Part shown: piece by piece, positions 1 through 5,799 of the stretch
Layout: every line of letters starts with the position of its first letter
Numbering within the stretch: position 1 is the first letter of the stretch
NCBI GenBank assembly: GCA_900555165.1
Contig: USKE01000077.1
Coordinates: 1-9,002, forward strand
Reading direction: 5' to 3'
DNA length: 9,002 nucleotides
DNA from: an uncultured Porphyromonadaceae bacterium
GTDB lineage: Bacteria; Bacteroidota; Bacteroidia; Bacteroidales; Muribaculaceae
Position numbers and translations under genes: made by a program
Notes under the pieces: model-generated
Told to the model about the DNA's origin: nothing
Database searches by the model: none
The model's input: the letters and a program-made list of their open reading frames with translations, nothing else

Positions 1-33
1 GTTCGGCAATTCACCGGTGCCCAGTTGGTACGC

Positions 34-53
34 GGTCGCTACATGTAGCGACC
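34..53. repeat. Perfect 20-bp palindrome downstream of the DUF6377 gene
   Basis: The arms GGTCGCTAC and GTAGCGACC meet around a central AT, giving a perfect inverted repeat of 20 bases. It lies 56 bases past the stop codon of the minus-strand DUF6377 gene. As RNA it could fold into a stem of about eight pairs, but no T-run follows on either strand, so it is a poor intrinsic terminator. It looks more like a REP-type intergenic palindrome. A 9-base copy of one arm (GGTCGCTAC) recurs at 1884-1892, on the other side of the same gene. The palindrome is certain; its role is unknown. Confidence 0.7.
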
Positions 54-108
54 CTACAATGGATACCGGCACATTCGTGTATTCTGTCAGCCAATGCGTC
101 CGGCTCTG

Positions 109-1803
109 TCAGGAGATGGAGCGGATTTCCATGATTGCCTCCTCGAACTTGTCGTTGGGTAGAATCGAGCGGTTTTTGGCGCGGGTCTTGTAGGTGTTTA
201 CGGTGTTGATGGAGTAGTTGAGGAATGTGGCAATCTTCGAGATCTCGTTGATGCCGAGGCGGATGAGGGCGAAGATGCGCATTTCGGGCGATAGCTGGCG
301 CTCGCCGTTGTTGTCCTGGGCGGCGGGGTCTTCGGTCTCTCCGGCGGGGAAGAGACTCTTGTAACGTTCGATGAACGTGGGGAAAAGCCGCAGGAAAATA
401 GTGTCGAATTCCCTGAGCATAACCTCTTTCTCTTTACGCAGGTCACTTTCGCGCAGAGTCATGGCCAGGTCGTCGTACTGGTGTGTCTTGAGCTTGCGCG
501 ACACCAGTTTGTAGAGTCCCTCGATTTTCTTAATGTATTCCGAGTGGGCATAGAAACTGTAGCCCAGATATTCATCTTTAATCTTTACACTCTCAGAAAG
601 TTTCTGAAGGGTATTCTGCAGTTCGAGGTTCGATTCCTGCACGTTGCGGTTGGCGGCCTCAAGTGATTCGTTGGCCTCCTGTAGCTCTGCCGACCGCTGG
701 GCGATAAGCCGGTTCGAGGCACTGAGTTTGCGGGCTACGCGGATGTAGAAGATGATGCCCACGATCAGCACCACGAGCATGAGCACAACGCCGCCGAGAG
801 CCCACCACAGCGCACGGCGCTCGGTGTTTACCGAGTCGAAACGGTGCGACTCGATCAGCGGCAGCACAGTGGCGATCTCTGCCTTGCGGTGGGGCGCGTT
901 GAAGAATTCGGCGTCCTCGAGTGCGACGTTTATGTATCTGTGGGCCAGGTTGTAGTTCCCTTGCTGGAACATGAGGTTGGCCAGGAAACGCAGTGATGTG
1001 GTCTCACGCTTGGCCGACTCGATGTCGAGCTTTCCCGACAGGGCTTTGTAATATACGGCGCCGTCTTCGTCAGAGCGTTCGTTATAGTAGTCGCCGAGGA
1101 TGGAGGCAATCATCGCTTTCTCGTTGTTGTCGATGTCGTCGCGGTTCATAAGGCCGGTGAAGAGATCGATCTTCTCCTGCAGCTTTAGCGCGTCAAGAGT
1201 CTTGAACGACATGCAGTACATGGCCTTATAGTTGTCTTTTGGTAGCACGGCAATGACCGAATCGGCGTAAGCGTGGCTGGCGCGGGCATATTTGTCGTTG
1301 AAATTGTCGCACTGGGCCACCGATATGTCTGAATAAAGGCGCTGGCAGATGAAATAGAAATCACCCTTGGCCTGGTCTGAGACGTTGTCGAGCGACGTGT
1401 TGCGGGCGATTTCGAGCGCGTCGGGGAACGCGCCGGCCGACAGATAGCTGAATATATAGTCGCCGCGTGCGCGCACGATAAGCTCGGGGTCTCCGGTCTG
1501 TTCCGCCAGAGCCAGCTCGCGCTCCACCACGGCACGCGCCGAATCGCTCTGAAACGACCTGTACATGTTGAAGATCTCGTGGTTGAGCTGGGTGCGCATC
1601 GGCAGCTGGTCGGCCGGTATTGCAGCCAGCACACGCTTTACAGAGTCTATGCGCCAGGCGTGCGTGGTGAAATATGTGTCACGGCGGTCTACCACGTGGT
1701 TAAGTGCGCCGATGATTGAGTCGGTGTTGAATTTAACCTCGCCGGCAGAGGGCAAAGTGTTTAAGAACAGTAATATGACAGCCGTAATGAGCTTTCGTGC
1801 CAT
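109..1803 (-). CDS. DUF6377-family membrane regulator with C-terminal HTH
   Basis: A 564-residue protein that probably senses a signal in the periplasm and regulates transcription or partner proteins in the cytoplasm. Residues 1-20 form an N-terminal signal sequence. Residues about 25-325 are alpha-helical and TPR-like (for example LALAEQTGDPELIVRARGDY near 97-116). A single membrane segment lies at 331-355 (ALWWALGGVVLMLVVLIVGI), followed by a coiled coil at about 356-410 rich in Glu, Asn and Gln. The C-terminal half has the KDEYLGYSFYAHSEYIKK motif (409-426), typical as I recall of Bacteroidetes DUF6377 proteins. It ends in a LuxR-like helix-turn-helix at about 504-545 (LSPEMRIFALIRLGINEISK, then a TVNTYK recognition-helix motif). 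No histidine kinase or receiver domain is visible. The length is normal and the frame intact. It lies on the same strand as the GH87-like gene, 259 bp away, with its own promoter box. Regulation of the neighbouring glycan genes is inferred from position only. Confidence 0.85.
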   Translation of the reverse strand: MARKLITAVILLFLNTLPSAGEVKFNTDSIIGALNHVVDRRDTYFTTHAWRIDSVKRVLAAIPADQLPMRTQLNHEIFNMYRSFQSDSARAVVERELALAEQTGDPELIVRARGDYIFSYLSAGAFPDALEIARNTSLDNVSDQAKGDFYFICQRLYSDISVAQCDNFNDKYARASHAYADSVIAVLPKDNYKAMYCMSFKTLDALKLQEKIDLFTGLMNRDDIDNNEKAMIASILGDYYNERSDEDGAVYYKALSGKLDIESAKRETTSLRFLANLMFQQGNYNLAHRYINVALEDAEFFNAPHRKAEIATVLPLIESHRFDSVNTERRALWWALGGVVLMLVVLIVGIIFYIRVARKLSASNRLIAQRSAELQEANESLEAANRNVQESNLELQNTLQKLSESVKIKDEYLGYSFYAHSEYIKKIEGLYKLVSRKLKTHQYDDLAMTLRESDLRKEKEVMLREFDTIFLRLFPTFIERYKSLFPAGETEDPAAQDNNGERQLSPEMRIFALIRLGINEISKIATFLNYSINTVNTYKTRAKNRSILPNDKFEEAIMEIRSIS

Positions 1804-1866
1804 TTTTAGATGTTATGTTAGTCTGGCCCGGAATCCTAAGTGACGGATAAAAGGTGGCAGGCCTTC

Positions 1867-1886
1867 AAGACTGGTATAAGACTGGT
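1867..1886. repeat. Two 9-bp direct repeats, 11-bp period, in the DUF6377 leader
   Basis: AAGACTGGT occurs at 1867-1875 and again at 1878-1886 with AT between, a period of 11 bases or about one helical turn. It lies 64-83 bases upstream of the DUF6377 start, inside the predicted 5' leader on the minus strand. Such spacing suits two protomers bound on one DNA face, but no regulator is known for it, and it could be chance. The second copy runs into the GGTCGCTAC half-palindrome at 1884-1892. Confidence 0.4.
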
Positions 1887-1974
1887 CGCTACGAGGTGGC
1901 CGGAGGTCTTGATTCAGGTAAGATTATAATGGGGTGATATTGCCGCAAGGCGGGTTTATCGCATATTCTTGCGC

Positions 1975-2006
1975 CAAAGGTACAGAAAAAACGATAAATA
2001 TGCAAC
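1975..2006 (-). promoter_or_regulatory. Bacteroidetes-type promoter for the DUF6377 gene
   Basis: On the minus strand TACCTTTG (1982-1975) is an exact match to the Bacteroidetes -7 consensus TAnnTTTG. Upstream, GTTG (2006-2003) is one base off the -33 TTTG box, with a 20-base spacer. Transcription would begin near 1968, giving a leader of roughly 165 bases before the ATG at 1803. The leader holds the 11-bp-period direct repeat and the half-palindrome. This implies the regulator can be expressed independently of the upstream GH87-like gene. Confidence 0.6.
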
Positions 2007-2062
2007 ATGTATCATGCATGCCGCCGGTATGTCTCAGTGTTTTTTTTGCGGACTGGGCGCCC

Positions 2063-4051
2063 TCAGGGCACCATGAGCTTTGCCGGTGCGTGGCCGGGTG
2101 CCGAAACGATGTATATTCCGGCACCTGTGGTTGCTTCGGGCGACTGCGCCGTGAGCGTGGCCACCTTCACGCCGGTGACTGAATGGATGTCGAGCGCCGT
2201 GCCCTCGGTCAGCCCGCGGGCCATGATGCCTGTTGCCGTGGCTGTTACGTCAGGGCGGGGGAGGGTGGGGGCGTCGATGGCCGTGTCGAGCGTGAAGTCG
2301 AAAGTGGCGGGGATTGTCGAAATCGGCGCCTCGGCGGTGCAGTTGGTGTAGGTGAGTCCCGAGCCGGTGCCCGATCCGCGCAGGCCCGGATAGAAATTGA
2401 ACGCGCGGCCGTCGGCGCTCACGCCGTCGACATGGATGTTTTCCATGGTGAGATTGTCTACGGCACGGCCGCTGTTCGACTGCACCCTTACCCCCTCGAA
2501 ACGCGAGTCGTAAAGGTCGATGTTCCTGACCGTCACGTTCTTTACGGCATAGAAGTATCCGCCCATGACCCAGAGTGCCGGGTTGGCGTTGCCCCAGAAA
2601 TCGCCCTGTATGCCGGTGGTCTGGCTGGTACAGCCGGCGCGGTATATCGAGATGTCTGAGAATTCCGTTTCCTCATCGCCGAAACCGGTGCCCTGGAATG
2701 TGCCGTTGATACGCGCGCCGCACTCCATGGCGTCGAAAATGGCTATGTGGTGCGCCTTGTTCCCCTGACCGCCGAAGAAACCGAGCGACGATGCGCGCCA
2801 GTTGTTTTCGGCAGTATTATAGGCATATTCATTGTTTTGGCTCCAGTTACCGGTGCTCCATACCGCCTGGTCGTCATCGCCGTTGTTGCGGAACGAACAG
2901 TGGCTCACCACCGCGCCCTGTGTGCCCGAGCAGAGGTTGATGCCGTCGGCATAGTTGTTGCGGAACCGGCAGTTGGTCACCCGCAGGTTGCGCGAGGCGT
3001 TGCCGTTGTAGTCGGCAATCCATGCCCCGCACTCGAAATGGCTCACGCGCACATTCTCAATTACGGAGTTTGTGCCCCATGAGCCTTCGAATCCTTTCCC
3101 GGCCTGGAATGACGGGTTGTTCTCGAAGTACCTCTGGTTGTTAAGGGTGTTCATTGTGAGGCCGCTGACCCCGCAGTTGTTGCTGCTGCTGTGTATACCG
3201 CGCCGGTTATATGTGCGGCGGTTTGTGGGTGATGCTGTGAAGTTCAGCACTGTGTGCCATAATCCTGCACCGACGATTCGTGTGCCGTCGTTCTTGATTT
3301 CGATGAATGAGGGCACGTTGTATGTGCCCGGACCGATATAGATGGTCTTGCCGCCGTTGTTGGTCACAAATACCGGGAGATTCGAGCCATCGCCGGTATA
3401 TTCGACCTTATCGGTTGCTTCTATCTCATCGAAAGTCAATGGAGCGGCGGCCATTTCCGCCTCAACGAAATCAATGGTCATAGGGTCGGCCGAGTCATTG
3501 TCTTTTACCAGTCTCAGTGTATGGCCTGCCTTCACCGTAACCGGCAGGAGCACATCGGCCTCGTCAAAACGCATGCGGGCGAATTTGTCGGCCGACGGGG
3601 TGTTGTCGGGGTATTTCTCCGATACATTGGCCTTCACGGTGTATTGCCACGCCCAGTATGAGTCGAGTGTCACATCGGTGATTTTTGTGTCACCGTCATA
3701 TATGGCCAGATTCTGTTGTGTACCGGTTCCTGTGACGTTATCGGGAATTGAGAACCGTATGGTCAGTGCGTTCGCGTCGGCATCAAGAGTCCATGCCACC
3801 GATTCTCCCTTATTATTTAAGGTGAGAGCCTGCAGATCCGATGCCTCTGATGCAAGCTGATCCTGCGAATATGGATCGGCCGAGATAAATGTGCCTCCGT
3901 CTGGCGAACACATGCCGGGCTGCGCCTCGTATCTCAGGTATGGGCGGTCGTAATAACCCCGTTCGAGGGCATCGGTCGGAAAGGTATATGACTGCGCCTG
4001 GGCCGCCACGGCGGTCATGACTGCGGTAACGAAAAATGCTGATTTTTTCAT
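2063..4051 (-). CDS. Secreted GH87-like alpha-1,3-glucanase / mycodextranase
   Basis: A 662-residue secreted beta-helix enzyme, probably hydrolysing alpha-1,3-glucan or nigeran outside the cell. The start is set at MKKSAFF, not an ATG 24 bases upstream, because it gives a clean signal peptide (1-19, cleavage after AQA). Residues about 30-203 form a beta-sandwich carbohydrate-binding-like domain with an EAQPG motif (42-46), ASEAS (67-71) and ALTIRFSIPD (95-104). This is the arrangement seen in actinobacterial and Paenibacillus mycodextranase-type proteins. The right-handed beta-helix spans about 232-575, beginning GGKTIYIGPGTY. ADGIN (368-372) and NNGDD (389-393) place Asp369, Asp392 and Asp393 at +0, +23 and +24. 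This is the spacing I recall for the catalytic aspartates of GH87 Agl-FH1 (D1045, D1068, D1069). The tail at 603-662 (ALDIHSVTGVKV, then GAGIYIV) resembles a type IX secretion sorting domain. The exact substrate is not readable; a pectate-lyase-like fold with another specificity is the alternative. Confidence 0.78.
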   Translation of the reverse strand: MKKSAFFVTAVMTAVAAQAQSYTFPTDALERGYYDRPYLRYEAQPGMCSPDGGTFISADPYSQDQLASEASDLQALTLNNKGESVAWTLDADANALTIRFSIPDNVTGTGTQQNLAIYDGDTKITDVTLDSYWAWQYTVKANVSEKYPDNTPSADKFARMRFDEADVLLPVTVKAGHTLRLVKDNDSADPMTIDFVEAEMAAAPLTFDEIEATDKVEYTGDGSNLPVFVTNNGGKTIYIGPGTYNVPSFIEIKNDGTRIVGAGLWHTVLNFTASPTNRRTYNRRGIHSSSNNCGVSGLTMNTLNNQRYFENNPSFQAGKGFEGSWGTNSVIENVRVSHFECGAWIADYNGNASRNLRVTNCRFRNNYADGINLCSGTQGAVVSHCSFRNNGDDDQAVWSTGNWSQNNEYAYNTAENNWRASSLGFFGGQGNKAHHIAIFDAMECGARINGTFQGTGFGDEETEFSDISIYRAGCTSQTTGIQGDFWGNANPALWVMGGYFYAVKNVTVRNIDLYDSRFEGVRVQSNSGRAVDNLTMENIHVDGVSADGRAFNFYPGLRGSGTGSGLTYTNCTAEAPISTIPATFDFTLDTAIDAPTLPRPDVTATATGIMARGLTEGTALDIHSVTGVKVATLTAQSPEATTGAGIYIVSAPGHAPAKLMVP

Positions 4052-4072
4052 GGTCTGAGTATTGATGCGGCA

Positions 4073-4080
4073 CAAAATTA
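4073..4080 (-). promoter_or_regulatory. Possible -7 box for the GH87-like gene
   Basis: On the minus strand TAATTTTG (4080-4073) matches TAnnTTTG and lies 21 bases before the chosen ATG at 4051. Transcription would start near 4066 with a leader of about 15 bases. That would put the alternative upstream ATG (4075) outside the transcript, supporting the MKKSAFF start. No TTTG-like -33 box is visible 19-21 bases upstream, so the call is tentative. Confidence 0.35.
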
Positions 4081-4187
4081 TAAAATATAGTGAAACAGTG
4101 CCCCGTATCGCGGCTCAATATAATGATGTTTAAATGATATTTTTGTGTAATTTGCTTGTAATGAATATGATACGTTGACCGAGAGAG

Positions 4188-4203
4188 TGACTGAATATAG
4201 TCA
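4188..4203. repeat. 16-bp inverted repeat, possible operator
   Basis: TGACT (4188-4192) and AGTCA (4199-4203) flank the 6-base spacer GAATAT. It lies in the middle of the divergent intergenic region, about 140 bases from the GH87-like start and 170 bases ahead of the plus-strand -7 box. Its size and symmetry would fit a dimeric regulator site, but 5-base arms in AT-rich DNA can arise by chance. Confidence 0.3.
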
Positions 4204-4237
4204 GATATATATAATGTTATTGAAGGAAAAGGGCCAA

Positions 4238-4257
4238 AACCGCCTCAGACAGCGGTT
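4238..4257. repeat. Hairpin AACCGC-N8-GCGGTT in the divergent spacer
   Basis: The arms AACCGC (4238-4243) and GCGGTT (4252-4257) form a six-pair stem with an 8-base loop. On the plus strand ATA and then six T residues follow (4261-4266). On the minus strand the stem runs straight into TTGG. It resembles a weak bidirectional intrinsic terminator, but no gene in the window is transcribed into it from either side. It may instead be an operator or the remnant of a lost gene's terminator. Confidence 0.4.
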
Positions 4258-4350
4258 ATATTTTTTCTGCGTCTATAACCATTAACTCTCAAAGAATCAG
4301 TGATATTTTAAATTTTGCTCATCTTTTCAGCTATATTTCGTTAATAAAGC

Positions 4351-4382
4351 TTTACAAGGGGGGTGCCCGCATGCTAATTTTG
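4351..4382 (+). promoter_or_regulatory. Bacteroidetes-type promoter for the 303-residue secreted protein
   Basis: TAATTTTG (4375-4382) is an exact TAnnTTTG -7 box. TTTA (4351-4354) is one base off the -33 TTTG, with a 20-base spacer, the same spacing as at the DUF6377 promoter. Transcription would begin near 4389, giving a leader of about 80 A/C-rich bases before the ATG at 4471. There is no Shine-Dalgarno sequence, as is usual in this phylum. Confidence 0.6.
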
Positions 4383-4470
4383 CCACCGTAATCACCGCAC
4401 AAGCCGTGAAAACACAATCGAGACAAACAAATTCCAACACAAATTTATCACACCTAAATCTTTCACACTG

Positions 4471-5382
4471 ATGAAAAAGTTTACTCTTTTCGCAGCCACA
4501 GCGCTCGCAGCCGCAACCGTAGCATCTGCCGCTACAATCGGTAACCCCGCAGATCCCGCACACGAAGGCCAGTATATAGTAGCATACGACCTCGCCAACG
4601 GCAAGTGGTGCGAAGCCAACCCTGAAATCGACGAGACCTTCGTTTTCGCCATCGACTTCACCGGCACAGGTCTTGAAGACGCCATGAAGACCATCCCCTC
4701 GCCCAACCGCAAGAATATCCTGGGCCGCAGCGGTGCGTTCGACATCTTCAACCAGAACAACCTCAACGCCGACGACGAAACAGCAACCGCCAAGGCTGAC
4801 GGCCGTCTGTTCCCCATCGACCGCGACAAGAACATCTACGGCATGACCACCAACCTCTTCCAGCTCATGGTAAGCCGTACGTCAGACATGGCTTTCGGCC
4901 CTGACGCCAACTTCGAGCACTATGCAGTGTGCACCGAAGGCACCACATTCCAGTTCGGTGACAATGTGTTCGCTTTCGGCTGGGATGCCACCAACCCCGG
5001 CGCAGAATGGTGGGATGGCGTCGGCGCTCCCGTGCAGGATGTGCTTGTATGGACAATGGCTCCCTATACCGGGACCAAGACCGGTACGGAATTCTCCTGG
5101 GGCGAGCTCCACGGTGCTGACACCGAGTGCGCCCTTCCCGGCCTCGACCTGGGTGCCTGGAACAGCATGGTAGCCAACTGGGGCGGCTACGCTCTTCCCT
5201 CAGACTATGCCGGCCTCGCCGCCATCGAGACCGTTGCCTCTGACCTCAACGCCGAGGTTGTAGCTACCGAATACTTCGACATCATGGGCCGCCGCGTCAA
5301 CGGTGTTCTCGAGAACGGTGTAACAATCCGTCGCGAGATGCTTGCCAACGGCAAGACCAACGTAACCAAGCTCGCCCGCTGA
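4471..5382 (+). CDS. Secreted protein of unknown function, Trp-rich, type IX-like tail
   Basis: I do not recognise the body of this 303-residue protein. Residues 1-20 (MKKFTLFAATALAAATVASA) are a clear signal peptide with a cleavage site near Ala20, and no lipobox Cys is present. The mature part is acidic and rich in Asn, Asp and Gly. Tryptophan is concentrated between 171 and 237 (W171, W180, W181, W194, W210, W230, W237), as in some glycan-binding surface proteins, but no fold can be named. The last 55 residues (EYFDIMGRRVNGV at about 267-279, then GVTIRREM and a basic KLAR end) match the pattern of C-terminal tails common on secreted Bacteroidales proteins and resemble a type IX sorting domain. 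It is monocistronic: its own promoter box lies about 90 bases upstream and a strong terminator 15 bases downstream. A role beside the SusC and the GH87-like enzyme is inferred from position only. Confidence 0.85.
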   Translation: MKKFTLFAATALAAATVASAATIGNPADPAHEGQYIVAYDLANGKWCEANPEIDETFVFAIDFTGTGLEDAMKTIPSPNRKNILGRSGAFDIFNQNNLNADDETATAKADGRLFPIDRDKNIYGMTTNLFQLMVSRTSDMAFGPDANFEHYAVCTEGTTFQFGDNVFAFGWDATNPGAEWWDGVGAPVQDVLVWTMAPYTGTKTGTEFSWGELHGADTECALPGLDLGAWNSMVANWGGYALPSDYAGLAAIETVASDLNAEVVATEYFDIMGRRVNGVLENGVTIRREMLANGKTNVTKLAR

Positions 5383-5396
5383 ACATAAACTCTTAC

Positions 5397-5439
5397 AAGA
5401 TGCCGTGGGGCGGTTTGCTCCGCGCCCACGGCATCTTTT
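5397..5439 (+). terminator. Strong intrinsic terminator after the 303-residue gene
   Basis: The left arm begins AAGATGCCGTGGG (5397-5409) and the right arm is CCCACGGCATCTT, ending in TTTT (5436-5439). This gives about 13 perfect pairs. Past a one-base bulge, a further four pairs (GCGG/CCGC) close a six-base TTTGCT loop. The left arm starts 15 bases after the stop codon at 5382. It should separate this transcript from the SusC gene. Confidence 0.9.
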
Positions 5440-5799
5440 AAACACTACCGTTCATACGTTCGTATTCATACACTATAGCGGCAGATTCATCGAAAAACAA
5501 TTTACAGGGCTTCGACCCTGACATGCATAAGGTTAGTAAGTTACACGTTATTATTGTCTTTTCTTATTCTGATACCACTCCTCTCTCTCAAGCCATACTC
5601 GGCGGGGAGCGTTCCCGCGAGTGTCTCTTTCTCCACAGGTTTCCGATAGTTTTCATATATGCTCCTCGCCCGGGGCGTACATAACCGGGCTTTCCCGTGT
5701 TTATCCAGCCGGTCTGCGTGCCGGCGAGCGCGGGCTGTAAAAATCTTTCTGAATCACCAATCAACCCCCATCTCTCTTTAATCCCGATAATAATTCCCG
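5440..5799. other. 360-bp spacer upstream of SusC, possible structured leader
   Basis: This gene-free stretch runs between the terminator and the SusC start codon. Its first 130 bases are mixed to AT-rich and hold the direct repeat TTCATAC (5451-5457 and 5465-5471) and a small hairpin CAGGG-N6-CCCTG (5505-5520). Positions 5600-5740 are GC-rich with three predicted hairpins. The last 60 bases are pyrimidine-rich and unstructured up to the ATG. There is no exact TAnnTTTG anywhere in it; the closest is TACGTTCG at 5455-5462. I see no small ORF with a credible start and no known riboswitch pattern. Confidence 0.55.
5602..5737 (+). promoter_or_regulatory. Cluster of GC-rich hairpins in the SusC leader
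   Basis: Three stems follow one another. GCGGGGA/TTCCCGC (5602-5618) has a GCG loop and one G-U pair. GCCCGG/CCGGGC (5668-5690) has an 11-base loop and is followed by TTTCCC. GCCGG/CCGGC (5709-5725) sits inside an alternative CAGCC/GGCTG closing stem (5706-5737). If the SusC transcript starts upstream, this would be a structured leader able to act in attenuation or translation control. It could equally be a small RNA. No known family is recognised. Confidence 0.35.

Larger units (their letters stand above)
4052..4470. other. 419-bp AT-rich divergent intergenic region
   Basis: This spacer separates the start codons of the minus-strand GH87-like gene and the plus-strand 303-residue secreted protein gene, so it must carry both promoters. 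It is clearly richer in A and T than the flanking genes. Besides the two -7 boxes it holds TGACT-N6-AGTCA (4188-4203) and the hairpin AACCGC-N8-GCGGTT (4238-4257). I see no convincing small gene or RNA gene. Short reading frames entering it from the minus strand are shadows of the plus-strand gene. Confidence 0.6.

Noticed and set aside
1185..1634. 149-codon frame antisense-frame-shifted within the DUF6377 gene
   Set aside because: It is on the same strand in another frame and is Ser/Arg/Thr/Pro-rich, typical of an out-of-frame reading; the DUF6377 frame is continuous with recognisable domains.
2055..2069. GGGCGCCC and GCCCTCAGGGC palindromes at the end of the GH87-like gene as a terminator
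   Set aside because: They overlap the stop codon, leave almost no loop, and on the minus strand are followed by an A-run, not a T-run. No clear terminator is visible for this gene.
4052..4075. Upstream in-frame ATG extending the GH87-like protein by eight residues (MCRINTQT)
   Set aside because: The extension places charged and polar residues ahead of a clean MKK signal peptide, and its ATG overlaps the likely -7 box (4073-4080).
4392..4835. Minus-strand open frame over the start of the 303-residue gene
   Set aside because: It is antisense to the signal peptide and N-terminus of a well-formed secreted protein gene with a matching promoter and terminator, and its own translation has no recognisable pattern.
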